Program-made: the position numbers and the translations under genes | Origin: Strongyloides papillosus | Lineage: Eukaryota; Nematoda; Chromadorea; Rhabditida; Strongyloididae | NCBI GenBank assembly: GCA_005656395.1 | Contig: SRSI01000007.1 | Span: forward strand, 663,195-727,194 | Direction of reading: 5' to 3' | Length of the DNA stretch: 64,000 bases | Shown here: one piece after another, positions 43,782 through 55,349 of the stretch | Layout: every line of letters starts with the position of its first letter | Position numbering within the stretch: position 1 is the first letter of the stretch | The notes under the pieces: generated by a model | Told to the model about the DNA's origin: nothing | Database searches by the model: none | Seen by the model: only the letters and a program-made list of their open reading frames with translations

Positions 43782-45134
43782 ATGATTTTTAAGATATATT
43801 TCACTATATTAATTTCGTTTTTGGTTGCATTTATTGAAGGTGCAGAAAAAAAACCAAAGTGTGGAGCAAATATGGTAGCAAAAAAATGTCGTACTTGTTC
43901 TAATACGTGCAGTTTTACTAAATCTCTCCCTCCAAAACCACTTAAAAAATGTTATGAGAAAAAAGACTGCGAAAAGAATAAGTATTATGCATGTGTCTGT
44001 AAGAAAGGTTATTACTTGAATGATAAAGACAAATGTGTCAGAAAGGATAAATGTTACAGCAAACCCAAAACAACTAAAAAACCAACAACACCCAAATGTC
44101 CGGAGAACGAGTACTACACTACATGCGGATCTGTTTGTGAACCCAAATGCTCCACTTATAAATATTCAACAAAAAAATGCACCAAACAGTGTTTCATTGG
44201 TTGTACATGCAAAGATGGTTTCGTGCGTAATGATATCACTAAAAAATGCGTTCCTAAAAAAAAATGTCCAAAATCTATACCTTATTGTAAAGATAACGAG
44301 GTATTTACTACATGTGGATCTGTTTGTGAACCAAGATGTTCTACTTATAAAAACGTTACACAGAAATGCACCAAACAGTGTGTTTTTGGTTGTGTTTGCG
44401 CTCCTGGGTTTGTCCGAAATGATACTACCAGTAACTGCATTCCTCCTGAACAATGTCCAACAACTAAACCAACATGTCCAAAGAACGAGCATTTCGACGA
44501 ATGTGGAACTGCTTGTCCAATTACATGCAATAATTACTACAATCAACCAAAAGTATGCACTATGCAATGTGTAATTGGTTGTGTGTGTAATGAGGGATAT
44601 ATCCGGGACAAACAAACTAATCAATGCGTTCTTCCTATACAATGTTCACGTAATACAACATACGAATGTCCAGAGAACGAACATTTCGAAGCATGTTCAA
44701 CTGATTGTCCAATTACATGCTCCAACCACAAGAATCCACCAGAAGTATGTAATAAAATGTGCCGTGTAGGTTGTGTATGTGACAGAGATTATGTTCGTGA
44801 CGAAGCTTCTGACAAATGCGTTAAACGTAGTGAATGTCCAACTAGAACAACAGTTGAACCTGAAACTACTCCAGTTTGTCCAGCGAACATGGTTTACACA
44901 AATTGCAAGTCTGCTTGTCCACCAAGATGTGAAATTCCTCGAAATGTAACAAGCGTTTGTACTTTTGAATGTGCTGGAGAAGGTTGTGAATGCCGTGAGC
45001 CGTTTGCCTTGGATGAATTTAATAATTGTGTTGAGAGAGAAAAATGCAAAAAACCTTTAAGAGGGGGATATTATATTATTCATATGTTACGCAAAACTGT
45101 TACAACTATGTACACACTTATATTTAGACATTAA
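43782..45134 (+). CDS. Six-domain TIL (trypsin-inhibitor-like) secreted protein
   Basis: 450 residues. An in-frame ATG at 43626 would add 52 residues before the signal peptide, so I start at 43782 (MIFKIYFTILISFLVAFIEG). The mature part holds six cysteine-rich units at about residues 27-91, 102-158, 168-223, 231-287, 294-350 and 363-422. Units 2-6 share the TIL/I8 pattern CxxNExxxxC...C...C...C...GCxCxxGFxR...C...C, separated by Thr/Pro/Lys linkers such as TTKKPTTPKCP. TIL domains inhibit serine proteases by a reactive loop; inhibition by this protein is inferred. Unit 1 is longer and divergent (KKCRTCSNTCS). Unit 6 has an insertion (CAGEGCEC). After the last Cys a non-Cys tail of about 25 residues (LRGGYYIIHMLRKTVTTMYT) is unusual and may come from loss of the original stop. 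Several N-x-T sites occur. Confidence 0.9.
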   Translation: MIFKIYFTILISFLVAFIEGAEKKPKCGANMVAKKCRTCSNTCSFTKSLPPKPLKKCYEKKDCEKNKYYACVCKKGYYLNDKDKCVRKDKCYSKPKTTKKPTTPKCPENEYYTTCGSVCEPKCSTYKYSTKKCTKQCFIGCTCKDGFVRNDITKKCVPKKKCPKSIPYCKDNEVFTTCGSVCEPRCSTYKNVTQKCTKQCVFGCVCAPGFVRNDTTSNCIPPEQCPTTKPTCPKNEHFDECGTACPITCNNYYNQPKVCTMQCVIGCVCNEGYIRDKQTNQCVLPIQCSRNTTYECPENEHFEACSTDCPITCSNHKNPPEVCNKMCRVGCVCDRDYVRDEASDKCVKRSECPTRTTVEPETTPVCPANMVYTNCKSACPPRCEIPRNVTSVCTFECAGEGCECREPFALDEFNNCVEREKCKKPLRGGYYIIHMLRKTVTTMYTLIFRH

Positions 45135-46224
45135 TTTATTTAAAAAAATTAATTTTATATCTTTTCCTTCTATCTAAGATAAAATAAACGTTTTCATTCT
45201 ATTAGTCTTATCTATCCAATTTTTATTTGTTAAAAATTCGTAAACGAGATTTTATTCCACTAATTTCATCACCTTTGATATCGTGTTTACTATGTGTCAA
45301 CATTCTCAATTAAATACTTTTAAACTCTTTAACTATAATGGAAATTACAATAAGATTGTATGTCAAGTTAAAAAATTAATATAAAGGTGTTAGTAAATAT
45401 TATAGTTAACTGCACACAAAAAATGAAACAAATTTTAGCAATTTTACATAAAATGCAGTAAAAATGCCTCACAGTTAAAAAATTAATTATTTTTACATTT
45501 GTTTTTATGTATGTGTGTAAATTTGCATCATAAAATTATTTTTTGTAACATAATAAGTTTTTGACTTAATCCATGGTAAATTCGATACTCTGGGGTTTCA
45601 TCTCCCCCTAGATTTTTTTATCTATAAAAGAAAAATGTGATGATGTTAAAAGTGTTCACTCATATTGAATAATGGTAATTTATAAAATTAACTGGAAAAA
45701 TTTGAAAACTATTCATATCGTTGGTAAAATATATTATAAACATAGAATTTATAATAAGTAGGGAATTTATGAAAATTAAAGGTATTTAAGATTGAATTTA
45801 ATTTGCATAAAGAGAAAGAAAAAAGAATGATACATTTTACTGTACTTAAACCGATTCACAAACATTTGTTATTAAAATTAAATAATGGCTCTGTAATAGA
45901 TTTATTTTTACTTTATTACCAAATTTAAAGTTTCAAAAAAAACTTAATTGATTTTTTAATGTTTTGAATGATGTATTTTAAAGATGTTAATAAAGTTGTT
46001 GTATTTATTATATATAAATTCAATACTTAATCAGAAGTAAAACCATTTAACATACATTTAAAATCATTTTATAATTTTATATCATATATTTTTGTATATG
46101 CGATAATTTGACGACATTATAACTCTAAACGATTAAATAAATTGAGGAAAAAATTAAATTTCAAAAATTATACCGACCAAAATGTAAAATAAGTCAAAAA
46201 AGCGCAAAATGAACAAATAAGACG
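45135..46224. other. AT-rich intergenic stretch
   Basis: No gene. At 45618-45635 the string TTATCTATAAAAGAAAAA duplicates the promoter text of the gene at 14503; what follows (TGTGATGATG...) has no long frame. Confidence 0.4.
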
Positions 46225-47110
46225 GAAAACGATATAATAAATTGTGATTGCATTAACAATATTTTATTTTTAATTAGATCAAAACAACCACAATTTTGGC
46301 AAAATTTCGTGGTTTTTTCAAAATTAAAGCTTATTGAGAACATCATCATAAATGTTTTATTACTATGATGATAAAATTAACGAAGCTCTATCGAACAAGC
46401 ATAATTACATTAATTTATATTATGTTACAAGAAAGTTATGACAATTGAAAGTAGTCCAATTTTTTTAGAAATTAAAAAAATATGCTATTTTTAATTTCCA
46501 ACATCGATAATGATTCTTTATTAAAAGTAATTGAAATATTATTTTATTTTACATTTCTAACTATTTATGTTTTAAGTATAAATTCTATGAGAACAAGATC
46601 AAACAAACAATATTTTTGAAAAATACGTAAAAATGATCTTATAGGGTAATAATTATGTAAAACGGTGCGAAATAAAAATAATGAACAATATTTTTACAAA
46701 AATAATTTTTCAAGAATTAAGTGATCAAAATTACTGAAATTATTTAAGCCACATATGATCAAATAAACAATATTTTTTGAATTAGCATACTTTTTTGATG
46801 ATAATAATGCTATTAGGTATAAAATATGCTTTAAAACGGTGTTTTTATCATGATTTTTTTATCAAAAGTACAAAATTGACAATATTCAGTAAATAAAAAC
46901 TTTCGTCAATCTTATTTTATTTTAATGATACTATACTCATTCGATAGAGTTTCGTTATCTCTGCCATAATAAAAATAATCCATTTGCTACGATTTTTTCA
47001 GTAAGCTTTAATTTTGAAAAAACTACGAAATTTTGCCATAAATCATGATTCTTAGTTTTAATTAAAAATAATAAAGTTAATGAACTTTCATATTTACGAT
47101 ATAGTAAAAT
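46225..47110. mobile_element. 0.89-kb inverted-repeat element with 200-bp arms
   Basis: The left arm 46225-46425 matches the complement of 46905-47110. Landmarks: GGCAAAATTTCGTGGTTTTT/GGCAAAATTTCGTAGTTTTT; CAAAATTAAAGCTTATTGA/CAAAATTAAAGCTTACTGA; CGAAGCTCTATCGAACAAG/CGAAACTCTATCGAATGAG; and TATTTTTAATTA at the outer side. About 480 bases of AT-rich spacer contain no transposase. Confidence 0.85.
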
Positions 47111-47650
47111 CTAGTTCAAAAGAAGATTAAGCTTTCAATCTGTAAAAAAAATCGTATCAATATTTTTCCATATAAAAAAATTATATTCATACAAAAACAA
47201 AAAAAAAACATATTTTTTTAATGGCATAAGTCCCGATGATACCATAATTTTTTAATAAGATGAAAAGTATTGTTTCTTAGATCTACTAAATTCTATAATC
47301 TCACGTTTTTAACTCAAGAAAGAAAAAGATTATTAGTACTCAAATTTTAGGGTTACTTAATGGACACCTTGTAAATAGTAAAGTTTTATTTTTATCATTC
47401 AGTTTTATTTTGTTCACTAAACTATTTTATTGTTTATTAATAATTTAAATTTATCAATTAACATTTACAAATTTATTAGATAAATGATTTAATATTTTAT
47501 TTAAAAAAAATATTAATGTATCTTTTTTTTATATTTTGAATTAATTAAAAAATAGACTTATGAATATTAGATTAAACTATGAATGCCATTCAAAGTGAAA
47601 TTTTAATAATTATCATAATTACTCGACTTTTTATTGTTTACTTTTACATA
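47111..47650. other. AT-rich intergenic stretch
   Basis: Nothing recognisable. Confidence 0.35.
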
Positions 47651-47964
47651 TTATTTAGTTAAATAACCATCACTAAGAAACTTTTCTAATCCATTTACTA
47701 TTTTCAGTCCTACTCTATAAGCTTTAGTATCTACCTGTAAAAAAAGTAAAAATAACTTCCACTGTAACTTACAAAATCTTTTTTTGTTTTTTTTTTCTTT
47801 TCATCAACATCATTTTTAGATTCATCTTTTGTCAGTAGATTTTTTGTCTTTACAAGTGACATATCATCACCGATTTCTGCAGAGCCAATTTTTATTAATT
47901 CTACATAAGAAAAGAAGTGAAGAACCAAAAGTAAAAGAATAGCCAAATACTTTATAGTGTACAT
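47651..47964 (-). CDS. Small secreted lysine-rich peptide, two exons
   Basis: Exon 1 is 47964-47773 (64 codons), the intron is 47772-47735 (38 nt, GTAAGT..TTACAG), and exon 2 is 47734-47651: 91 residues in all. It has a signal peptide (about 1-22, MYTIKYLAILLLLVLHFFSY), then a polar region with DDMSLVKTKNLL, an acidic/basic low-complexity run (DVDEKKKKTKKDF), and a C-terminal amphipathic segment (VDTKAYRVGLKIVNGLEKFL). Without splicing the frame would end in the intron after a Tyr/Phe-rich string. The splice restores a normal-looking tail and a stop. No cysteines. Not recognised; the C-terminal helix could suit a secreted membrane-active or hormone-like peptide, which is only a guess. A TATA-like GTATAAAT lies about 35 bases upstream (near 47997-48004). 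Confidence 0.75.
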
Positions 47965-48629
47965 TTTTCTGATAACGTTCTATTCATATTCTTGATATTT
48001 ATACTTGATTTAATATATTTAAACAAGAAAAAAACAATTTTCATATTTGAAATATAAACACGTTTGTTTTATGTGAAATTAAAAGCTAATACAATTTTTT
48101 TAAAAATTATTTATATTATTTAAGCATAAGATATAATTTTTTATTTTAAATCTATATAACATAAATTTATCTAAAAAGAAAAGTTATTTTTATAAAATGT
48201 ATTCTTTTATTAAAAAAATTACTATTTTAAATATACAAAATTATTATTTATTTTATAAATATTGGGCAAATATTTAAGATAAATTAAATTGTTTAAAAAA
48301 AGTATTTTTAATGTTTTTTACCTACATATCCGCCTATACAAATCATATTTTATCTTTCAAAGAATATATTAAATATAAAAGATATTATGTTTGAAAATAT
48401 TTTTCAGCCGTTTTACGAGTACAATATCGATTAAAGTTTAGATGAAATTGGCGGGAAACATAATTTTATGTTTGTCTCAATGCTAATGCCAATTAGATTA
48501 TATAGACTTAGTTAATGAGGTAATTTTATTGATTGATATACGATCTTAAAGAGAAAAGATCTTTTTAAACAGAGATGAGAAATAATAAAGTACTAAATAG
48601 TAAAACAGTAAAAGTTAAAATAAAATAAA
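47965..48629. other. AT-rich intergenic stretch
   Basis: Nothing recognisable apart from the promoter side of the small gene. Confidence 0.35.
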
Positions 48630-48973
48630 CTATTTTGTCAAGTAATTTTCAAAAGTCATCGAAAACTAATATATATAATTGTCGTGTCACCGAAATTTTA
48701 TTTAGTTTTGTTTAGAGTTAATTATCCATTGCTGCGTGTTTATTAAAAATTAATTAATCTAGTCTAGTTCTAGGAACACGTATAGGATTCTTGTAACGAC
48801 TATAAGGAGTTAGTAAAAATAATAATTTTGTATAATAGTAAGTAAACGGCAATGCGATTTTAAATAAATAAAATTTAGGTGGCCACTATTGTTTTTGTAA
48901 TTTTATTAATTTTTATAATAAAAGCTTCTACTAATTGTGTTTATCGCACCACTAAAACTTTCTTAAAATTTTT
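48630..48973 (+). repeat. 5' LTR of the decayed gypsy element
   Basis: Matched along its length by the solo LTR 41001-41343. The 3' edge (TTTTTAC) is followed at once by TGG, the expected beginning of a primer-binding site. No matching 3' LTR follows the pol remnant in the window. Confidence 0.85.
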
Positions 48974-48990
48974 ACTGGACTGAAGTGAAG
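48974..48990 (+). other. Primer-binding site candidate
   Basis: TGGACTGAAGTGAAGGG begins with TGG (complement of tRNA 3'-CCA) exactly at the LTR edge. The priming tRNA was not identified. Confidence 0.55.
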
Positions 48991-49007
48991 GGTGTTCTCC
49001 ATTAATC

Positions 49008-52000
49008 ATGGTTAAAACAAGAAGTAGAAGTGCTCCGAAACCAATACCAATTACTGGGAAAGACCGACGTGTGATAACGAAATCTGAGGAGTTTGATGAG
49101 ATTGTTTGAAAAGCTCGTAGAGATGCTAAGGAGGAAAGCACAGTTAAAGCAGATGATGATGATGATCCTAGTGATAATGTGCCCCCGATTAAAGAGTATG
49201 ATGAATCCATTGGTAGGATGGCTACTTATGATGAGATGAAAATATTATGCTATCAGGTACGTAACATGGGTGAATGTTTTGAGAATACGCAGGTTTTAAA
49301 TAATAGTAAAGATGATGATCAATGTATGATGATCAAGAATGTTGATGCTAGAAGATTTGTTGAAAGTATAGGATATCAATATAATTGCTTCATTGAAAAT
49401 GATATGAAGAGATACTCTATTCCGCCATGTGAAAAGAAATCAGTCGATTTACGTCATGTTGAAATTTTAAAAATTAATAAGAGATTTTGTGAAAGTAAAT
49501 TTAATAGATATGGAATTAATTCATATGCTAAGAATGATAATGGAAGTATTGTTGGTAATGATAAAGGTTCTGGAAGTCCTAATCAACAGAGATGCTTAAT
49601 GAATGTAAGGCAATCCAAGTTTGGAAGAGATTATCCGAACATTTCTAAGTCTGAACGAATAAAAAGGAACACGCGTATGAGTCAATATGAATCTAGTGAG
49701 AATGAAAGCTATCGTCGATTTGAGGAAACGAGACAATATCCTGTATACCCGCAATATGGTTCCTATCGACACATGCCAATGATGCCTGTTTACAACTCAA
49801 ATGTAAAGATTGATGTGTATGATCCAAACGAGAGCTTCAAACTGTTCTATGAGAGGTTTGAAAGCATGCTGTTATTGAATGGAGTACCTTCCCACTTGAA
49901 GCTTCCAATGCTCAAGTTACATTTGAAAGGAAGGGTAGCTAACGATGTTCAGACGCAACGCGAGATCAAGAATGATTATAAGAGATTGGTGGACTATCTG
50001 AAGCGTAATTACACAGGTGAAGAAAGCATAGCTGCAGCCCGCCATAAGCTATCGTCGTTGAAAATTAATAGAAGTGTTGATCTTATTAATGTTGGCAATG
50101 AGATATCAAGGTTAATTGATGTTATTTATGTTGAAGAATCTCATGAAGATAGGTTGAGAAGGAAGAGACGACACTTTGCTGAATTGTTACCAGTTGGAAT
50201 AATTAGAAGCTTAATCAAAGACAATAGACCGCTTTGTGAGCCTTTTGACCATACAATTTTTGTAGCAAAAGATTACTGGGATGATATGAATGCAGGTAGC
50301 AAGATGGTTAAAGACGATAAAGGTAGAAATGAAAGAACTGGTAAATTCCAAGGAACTTGTAATTTCTGTTCAAAGAAAGGCCATAAGGAAATAGATTGTA
50401 GAGACAAGAAGAAGAAAGAAAGATCGTCATTGAGAGAAGTTAATTTTATCAATAAAGATGATAAACATAGCGATGAGAAGGAAACAAATGCTACTGATAT
50501 GATGAAAGGAGAGGTAAATTTGGTTAAACCGAGTAACAATAAGTTACCAATCATACAAGTAAAAATTAACGATGGTGAGTCTATTAAAATGTTAGTTGAT
50601 ACGGGTTCAGAGATTACCATTTTACCTATGAAGTTTAAGAATGATAATTGCTATGTGAATGATGATGATGTTATGTATGTTAAAACATTGAACGATAATG
50701 GTGCTATCAAATCATATAAGACAAATAAAGAGGTGGAATTCAAAGTAGGAAATCAGATCATAAAATGCCATGCGTACTTATGTGACATATATTCTTCAAA
50801 ACGTTCTTATGATGGTATCTTAGGATGGAATATTTTCAAACAGTTGATTGTTATTTTTAATGAAAAGAATGATAAGATTGTATTCCATGATGCAGATGAG
50901 AAATCAGCTGAAATAAATGTTTCTATCATAAATGAAGTTGAAAAAACGCATTGGGAAGTACAAAAATTATAGAAACAGTTTCATGATATCATTGTAAAGA
51001 ATGAGTTTGACCTTGGGAGTTGAAAGATTAAATGTCAAAGTATTGTCTTGAAGAATGGTTGTAAATTTCCTAAACCCGCTATGATACCAGTACAAGAGGT
51101 TTCTAAACCGAAGTTAAAAGAATTTTTAAATAGTTTAGAAGCTAGTAGAGTGATTGAGAGGAAACCTAGCCCATATGCGATGCCGATTATGATTTTGAAC
51201 AAGTCTGATGGAAGGAAGAAAATTATAGGCGATATGAGGTCAATAAATTCAATTGTACAACCCATATACTATTCTCCTCCATTAATCAATCATGCTATAT
51301 TGAAGATGAGAAATTGTAATTTTTATACGAAACTGGATTGCAATAATGCTTACTTTCAAATTGGTGTACCCGCTGAGAGTCAAAAATATCTTGCAGTTAA
51401 AACTCCATTTGGTGTTTATCAATTTAAACGTATGGTGCAAGGATATATTAATAGCAGCAGTGAGTTTCAAAGATTGGGAGAAGAGATTCTACATGGTTTA
51501 GAAGAGTTTTGTACAAACTACATTGATGATATAGTCATACATACTGTTGGAAGTTTGGAATTTCATATAAGTAAGGTTAAAGAAGTATTACTTCGAATTC
51601 GCGATGCGGATCTTAGAATCTCGTTTGATAAATGTAGTTTCTTTGGTAGATCAATTAAATATCTTGGATTTTGCATAAATGAAAATGGTAGTACTCCACA
51701 TGAAGGAAATATCAAATCATTTCTACGTAGACCGTTCCCTGAGTCAAAGAAAGCATTAAAATCGCTTGTTGTATCAGCTAATTACTACAGAAATTATATT
51801 GAAAATTTTGCTGAAATTACGTATCATTTAGATAATCTACTTAAGAAGAAGTATAGAAAATTAATATGGAATGATAATGCTAAAGAATCTTATAAGAAAT
51901 TAATAAATGCCATGTCAAATCCTAAATTTTGTCATTATTCTGTTCTCGAAGATGACTTTATTCTGACAACTGCTTCTAGTAATCATTCTATAGGTAGTGC

Positions 52001-52118
52001 ATTATCTCAAATAAGAAATGGTGAAGAAGTTTCAATATCATTCTATAGTAAACAATTATTTTCAACTAAAAAAAACGATGTGCTACGTATAAAAAATTAA
52101 TGGCTATAAGTAGATGTT
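49008..52118 (+). pseudogene. Decayed gypsy-type gag-pol
   Basis: A single frame from ATG 49008 is broken by TGA 49107-49109, TAG 50970-50972 and TGA 51021-51023, and is lost near 52080 by a shift. Gag ends with a CCHC knuckle (CNFCSKKGHKEIDC, about 50356-50400). The protease has LVDTGSEITILP (about 50591-50630) and YDGILGWNIF. RT is open from 51048, with NYIDDIVIH near 51516-51545. RNase H begins with LTTASSNHSIGSALSQ, in which the catalytic Asp of TDAS reads Thr. The sequence ends inside RNase H; integrase and 3' LTR are gone. Gag here is much longer than in the element at 1-2369 and the two are not close relatives. Three stops in about 2.1 kb with an otherwise clean frame suggest moderate age. 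Confidence 0.9.
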
Positions 52119-53030
52119 AGTACAGCACTTGGAGCGGATAGTTGACTATCCGGAGCAGATCAGTATTGAGAATTTTACTATCCGCCCCGATCCATATAAG
52201 TATTCGCGGATACTTGTAAATTCAAATATCTTAAAATGTAGTTATACAAAAATATAATTATACAGCGTTTTAATATTTGTTATAATGTTTAGTATATTTT
52301 AAAATCTTTTGAAATTAACTAGCACGAAAAATTTATTAAAGAAACACCAAAAATATTTAAATTATATTTTCGAACATACAGTAGAAAATACAATTTATTT
52401 TTTTTTAAAAATTTTACTATTCCATCTAATCTTCACTAGATTTAACACTCGCGTCCCCTTACTAATTCTAAATACTAAAATTCTTAGAATACCTTAATAA
52501 CTTCTTTTGGAGTAAGTATAGAACACTTGTCATTTTATTCTTTGTTATAATAATTTGCACTACGCTTTTAGGCAAATTATTTGAATTGATATTTCTTAGG
52601 TTTCTTTTAAAGGTTAAAGTACACGTCATTTTTAAAAAAATTAGAAAAAACACATAATGAAAAGAAATTTTTTTAGTATATTTATCAACGACAAAGTACC
52701 AATAAAAATTCTAGCTCTTTTTTTTAACATTGCTACAATTTTTATCATATTATTTTAACTACTACACAGTTAGATCTTAACCTCATTTTATAATACTCCA
52801 AAAAGAGTTTTAGTGTACCAAAGAGTTAAAGCTTTGCAATCAAGAGATTCTGATAAGAACACAACATTAATTTACTGTTAATATACATGCTTTATATTTT
52901 TTTAGACGTCACATTAGTTTACTACTGCGGCAATTTTTCCTATCTGCGGGTCTGGTCTGTATCCGCTCCGGAGCACCATATAAACTTTTTTAAGTATTCG
53001 CTTCGCCTTGCTCCGGATCTCCGTACTAGT
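52119..53030. other. Junction region with short GC-rich palindromes
   Basis: Against the AT background, 52120-52215 (GAGCGGATAGTTGACTATCC, later TATCCGCCCCGATCCATATA and TATTCGCGGATA) and 52935-53030 (TGTATCCGCTCCGGAGCACC, TATTCGCTTCGCC) stand out. The two islands share ATCCGC-, CCATATAA- and AAGTATTCGC-type words and may be ends of an element or promoter parts of the MULE that follows. Between them I see nothing coding except low-complexity frames. Confidence 0.4.
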
Positions 53031-54518
53031 AGCAATTTTTCATTGGATTTAGCTATTTTGAAAGCTAAGTATGATAAAGGGGTTATTAAAAATCTTCTTA
53101 GTCAAAGAAGTACGGGTTTAAAAAAATTTATTTTCGAAAATTTTGATAGTGATTTTTTTGCAATTAAAGGAAAACGTTTTATAAAAGTCGATGTTGTCAT
53201 TGTCGTTCAATTTATGATAAAGAAATAAAGACAGATAGCAATTCTCAATTATGTCCTACTGGTGTTCATCACCCCGAATATGAAAGTGTTTTTTTATACA
53301 CAGTTATTACGGAATCTTTGTTTTTAATTCTTACAAAAGAGGCAATAGATAGTAGATTGCTTTCAACCAAAGCTTATCAAAAGTTTTTGAAACATATTGT
53401 AAATTTTTGTAGTTCCAACAGTATACATACATTAGCTTTTACTAAAAAAAAACATTTTTGTCTTTTGCACAATTTAAGAATTCTTATTCCAAGAGAAAAA
53501 GAATATTTGATTCAAAAGTTGTTTTAGAAAAATTAAAGTCATTGAATAATGAACCATGTTTTCATAATTTTGGCGATGATGTTGATATTGAATATTGTAT
53601 ACTATCAATGGCAAAACAAGTAAAATATGCTAAATTTTTACTTCTTGACAGGACTTTTTAAAAATTATGTAAAGGGTTTTCACAGTTGTATACTATGCAT
53701 ATTTGTAATAGTTTTGGAAGATCTCTGCCAGTTTTTTTTGATTTTTTGAAGTCAAAAAAGACGAATACATACAAAATTTTCTTTAATTATGTTTGTACTT
53801 TTTTTGATAATCAAAATGTTGATGAAAAATAGACTGGAGTGAAATTACTGTGATGTCTGATAAAGAAATAGCAGTATTGAAAACATTTAAAAATATACGT
53901 CTTATAAAATGTCACAAGTTATGTTTATTTCATTTCAACCAATTTATACAACGTAATTTGAAAAAAAAGAGGATTTACAACTTCGGTACAAAAAAAAATC
54001 TATATCCCATAATCTTCGTTCTGATGTAAATATGAAAAAGCTACGAAATATTGTACAAATAATTTATTTGGTACCACATTTACCTTAATCAAAAATAAAT
54101 TAAGGATTTGAATATGTTATTTTTAAGTTGCAAGAATATTCTGGTAGTAATTCCCATAATCAAGGAATAAATGCCTTTCTTGAATATTTACGAAATGAAT
54201 AGTGTAAGAAGAAAAATAGTGGCTCTTATAAGATTGATAATTTTTCAGTTTTTAAACAAGATCTTAGAACATCCAATATTTATGAAACTTTTCATTCATT
54301 CATAAATAGGATTCCGTCTTTCAAAAAAAACGGTACGATAGGGGAAGCATTTAAGGCACTTTTGACTGTAGAACTTCAGTTATCATCAGATTTTTTTAGA
54401 ACTCATGATACGCCTAAGATTTTACAAAAAAATGAGTGTTTAAGTGAAATTTACAATAATTTCAATTTTGAGGAAAAATCAATCGTAGAATATCTTAGTT
54501 TAATTAGGAAGATTATAT
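53031..54518 (+). pseudogene. Decayed MULE transposase
   Basis: Shifting frames can be followed in order: an N-terminal zinc-finger-like segment (KFIFENFDSDFFAIKGKRF to TGVHHPEYESV, 53110-53290, FLYWCH-like layout); LAFTKKKHFC (53434-53463); KYAKFLLLDRTFKKLCKGF, where the D of LDRTF is the first catalytic Asp position (about 53646); LYTMHICNSFGRSLPVFFDF (53683-53745); ITVMSDKEIAVLK (second catalytic Asp, about 53846-53884); CHKLCLFHFNQFIQRNL (53911-53962); and the C-terminal RTSNIYETFHSFINRIPSF (54248-54320), stopping at 54518. The arrangement D-x(n)-D, CxxFHxxQ, RTxNxxExxH is the MULE signature. At least five stops or shifts disable it. Confidence 0.7.
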
Positions 54519-55349
54519 GATACGAGAAAATTTTTCTATTTGTAGGATTTTTTGAATGTTTTATTGTAATATTTAAAATTTAAATTTTTTTTTTAAATTC
54601 ATTGTTAATAATATTAAAAATTCAGAAAATTTTTTTTGTTCATACACTAAAGTCATTAAAATATAGTAAAATTGAATTTTATATATATAAACTACTTTAA
54701 ATTTGTCGTATTTAATATAAATATCCTAAAACGAAAAAATAACCGTCATGCGGTATTGTAATTATTGCACCAAATGATCGCAGGTTGAGATTACCCCAAG
54801 TCAGTAATGAATGTGAGAAGTTAATAAGCGGATAAAGCTAAATGTTCTAAGAAGGAAAAAGATACGGAAGGTTAATGATACTGAAGAAAATTATCAAAAA
54901 AATGACCAAGTATATGAAAATCTAGTTTCTTTGTAAAGTTTCAGAGATAAAAGAGACGAGATACGCTTTTATTGCAGTGAAATAATAACTATCAAAGTAA
55001 ACTAACGTATCCAAGATATTTCTTCTACAAGCCTTGCTAAATTCATCGAAATAGTAAAAATACAAATATTACCTTGACAAAAGCCTAAGATGAAAATTTG
55101 ACCGTATGAATCATAATTACAAAAGTGCAACCTATATCCAACGACATTCGTAAGAATAATAAAAATGATAAGCCTAGATATACAAGATACAATCATCTTT
55201 CTTATGCTGCTGAGAAGTGCAAATCCAAGTATAAATAAAATAACACAACAAATAATAAAATCGTATTACTGTATTACTCCTCTATGTTTTATGAATAATA
55301 TCTATATAGTCTATCAAGACTTGCGATAAAAGAATCTGAAATGATAATT
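54519..55349. other. Probable decayed gag region of the following retroelement
   Basis: From about 54720 the composition becomes less AT-rich (for example ATGCGGTATTGTAATTATTG), as in former coding DNA, but no frame or motif can be followed. The upstream 54519-54720 is pure AT-rich flank. Confidence 0.3.

Noticed and set aside
44020..44769. Alternative frames on both strands inside the TIL gene
   Set aside because: Shadows of a repeated Cys-rich coding sequence; the main frame has six coherent domains.
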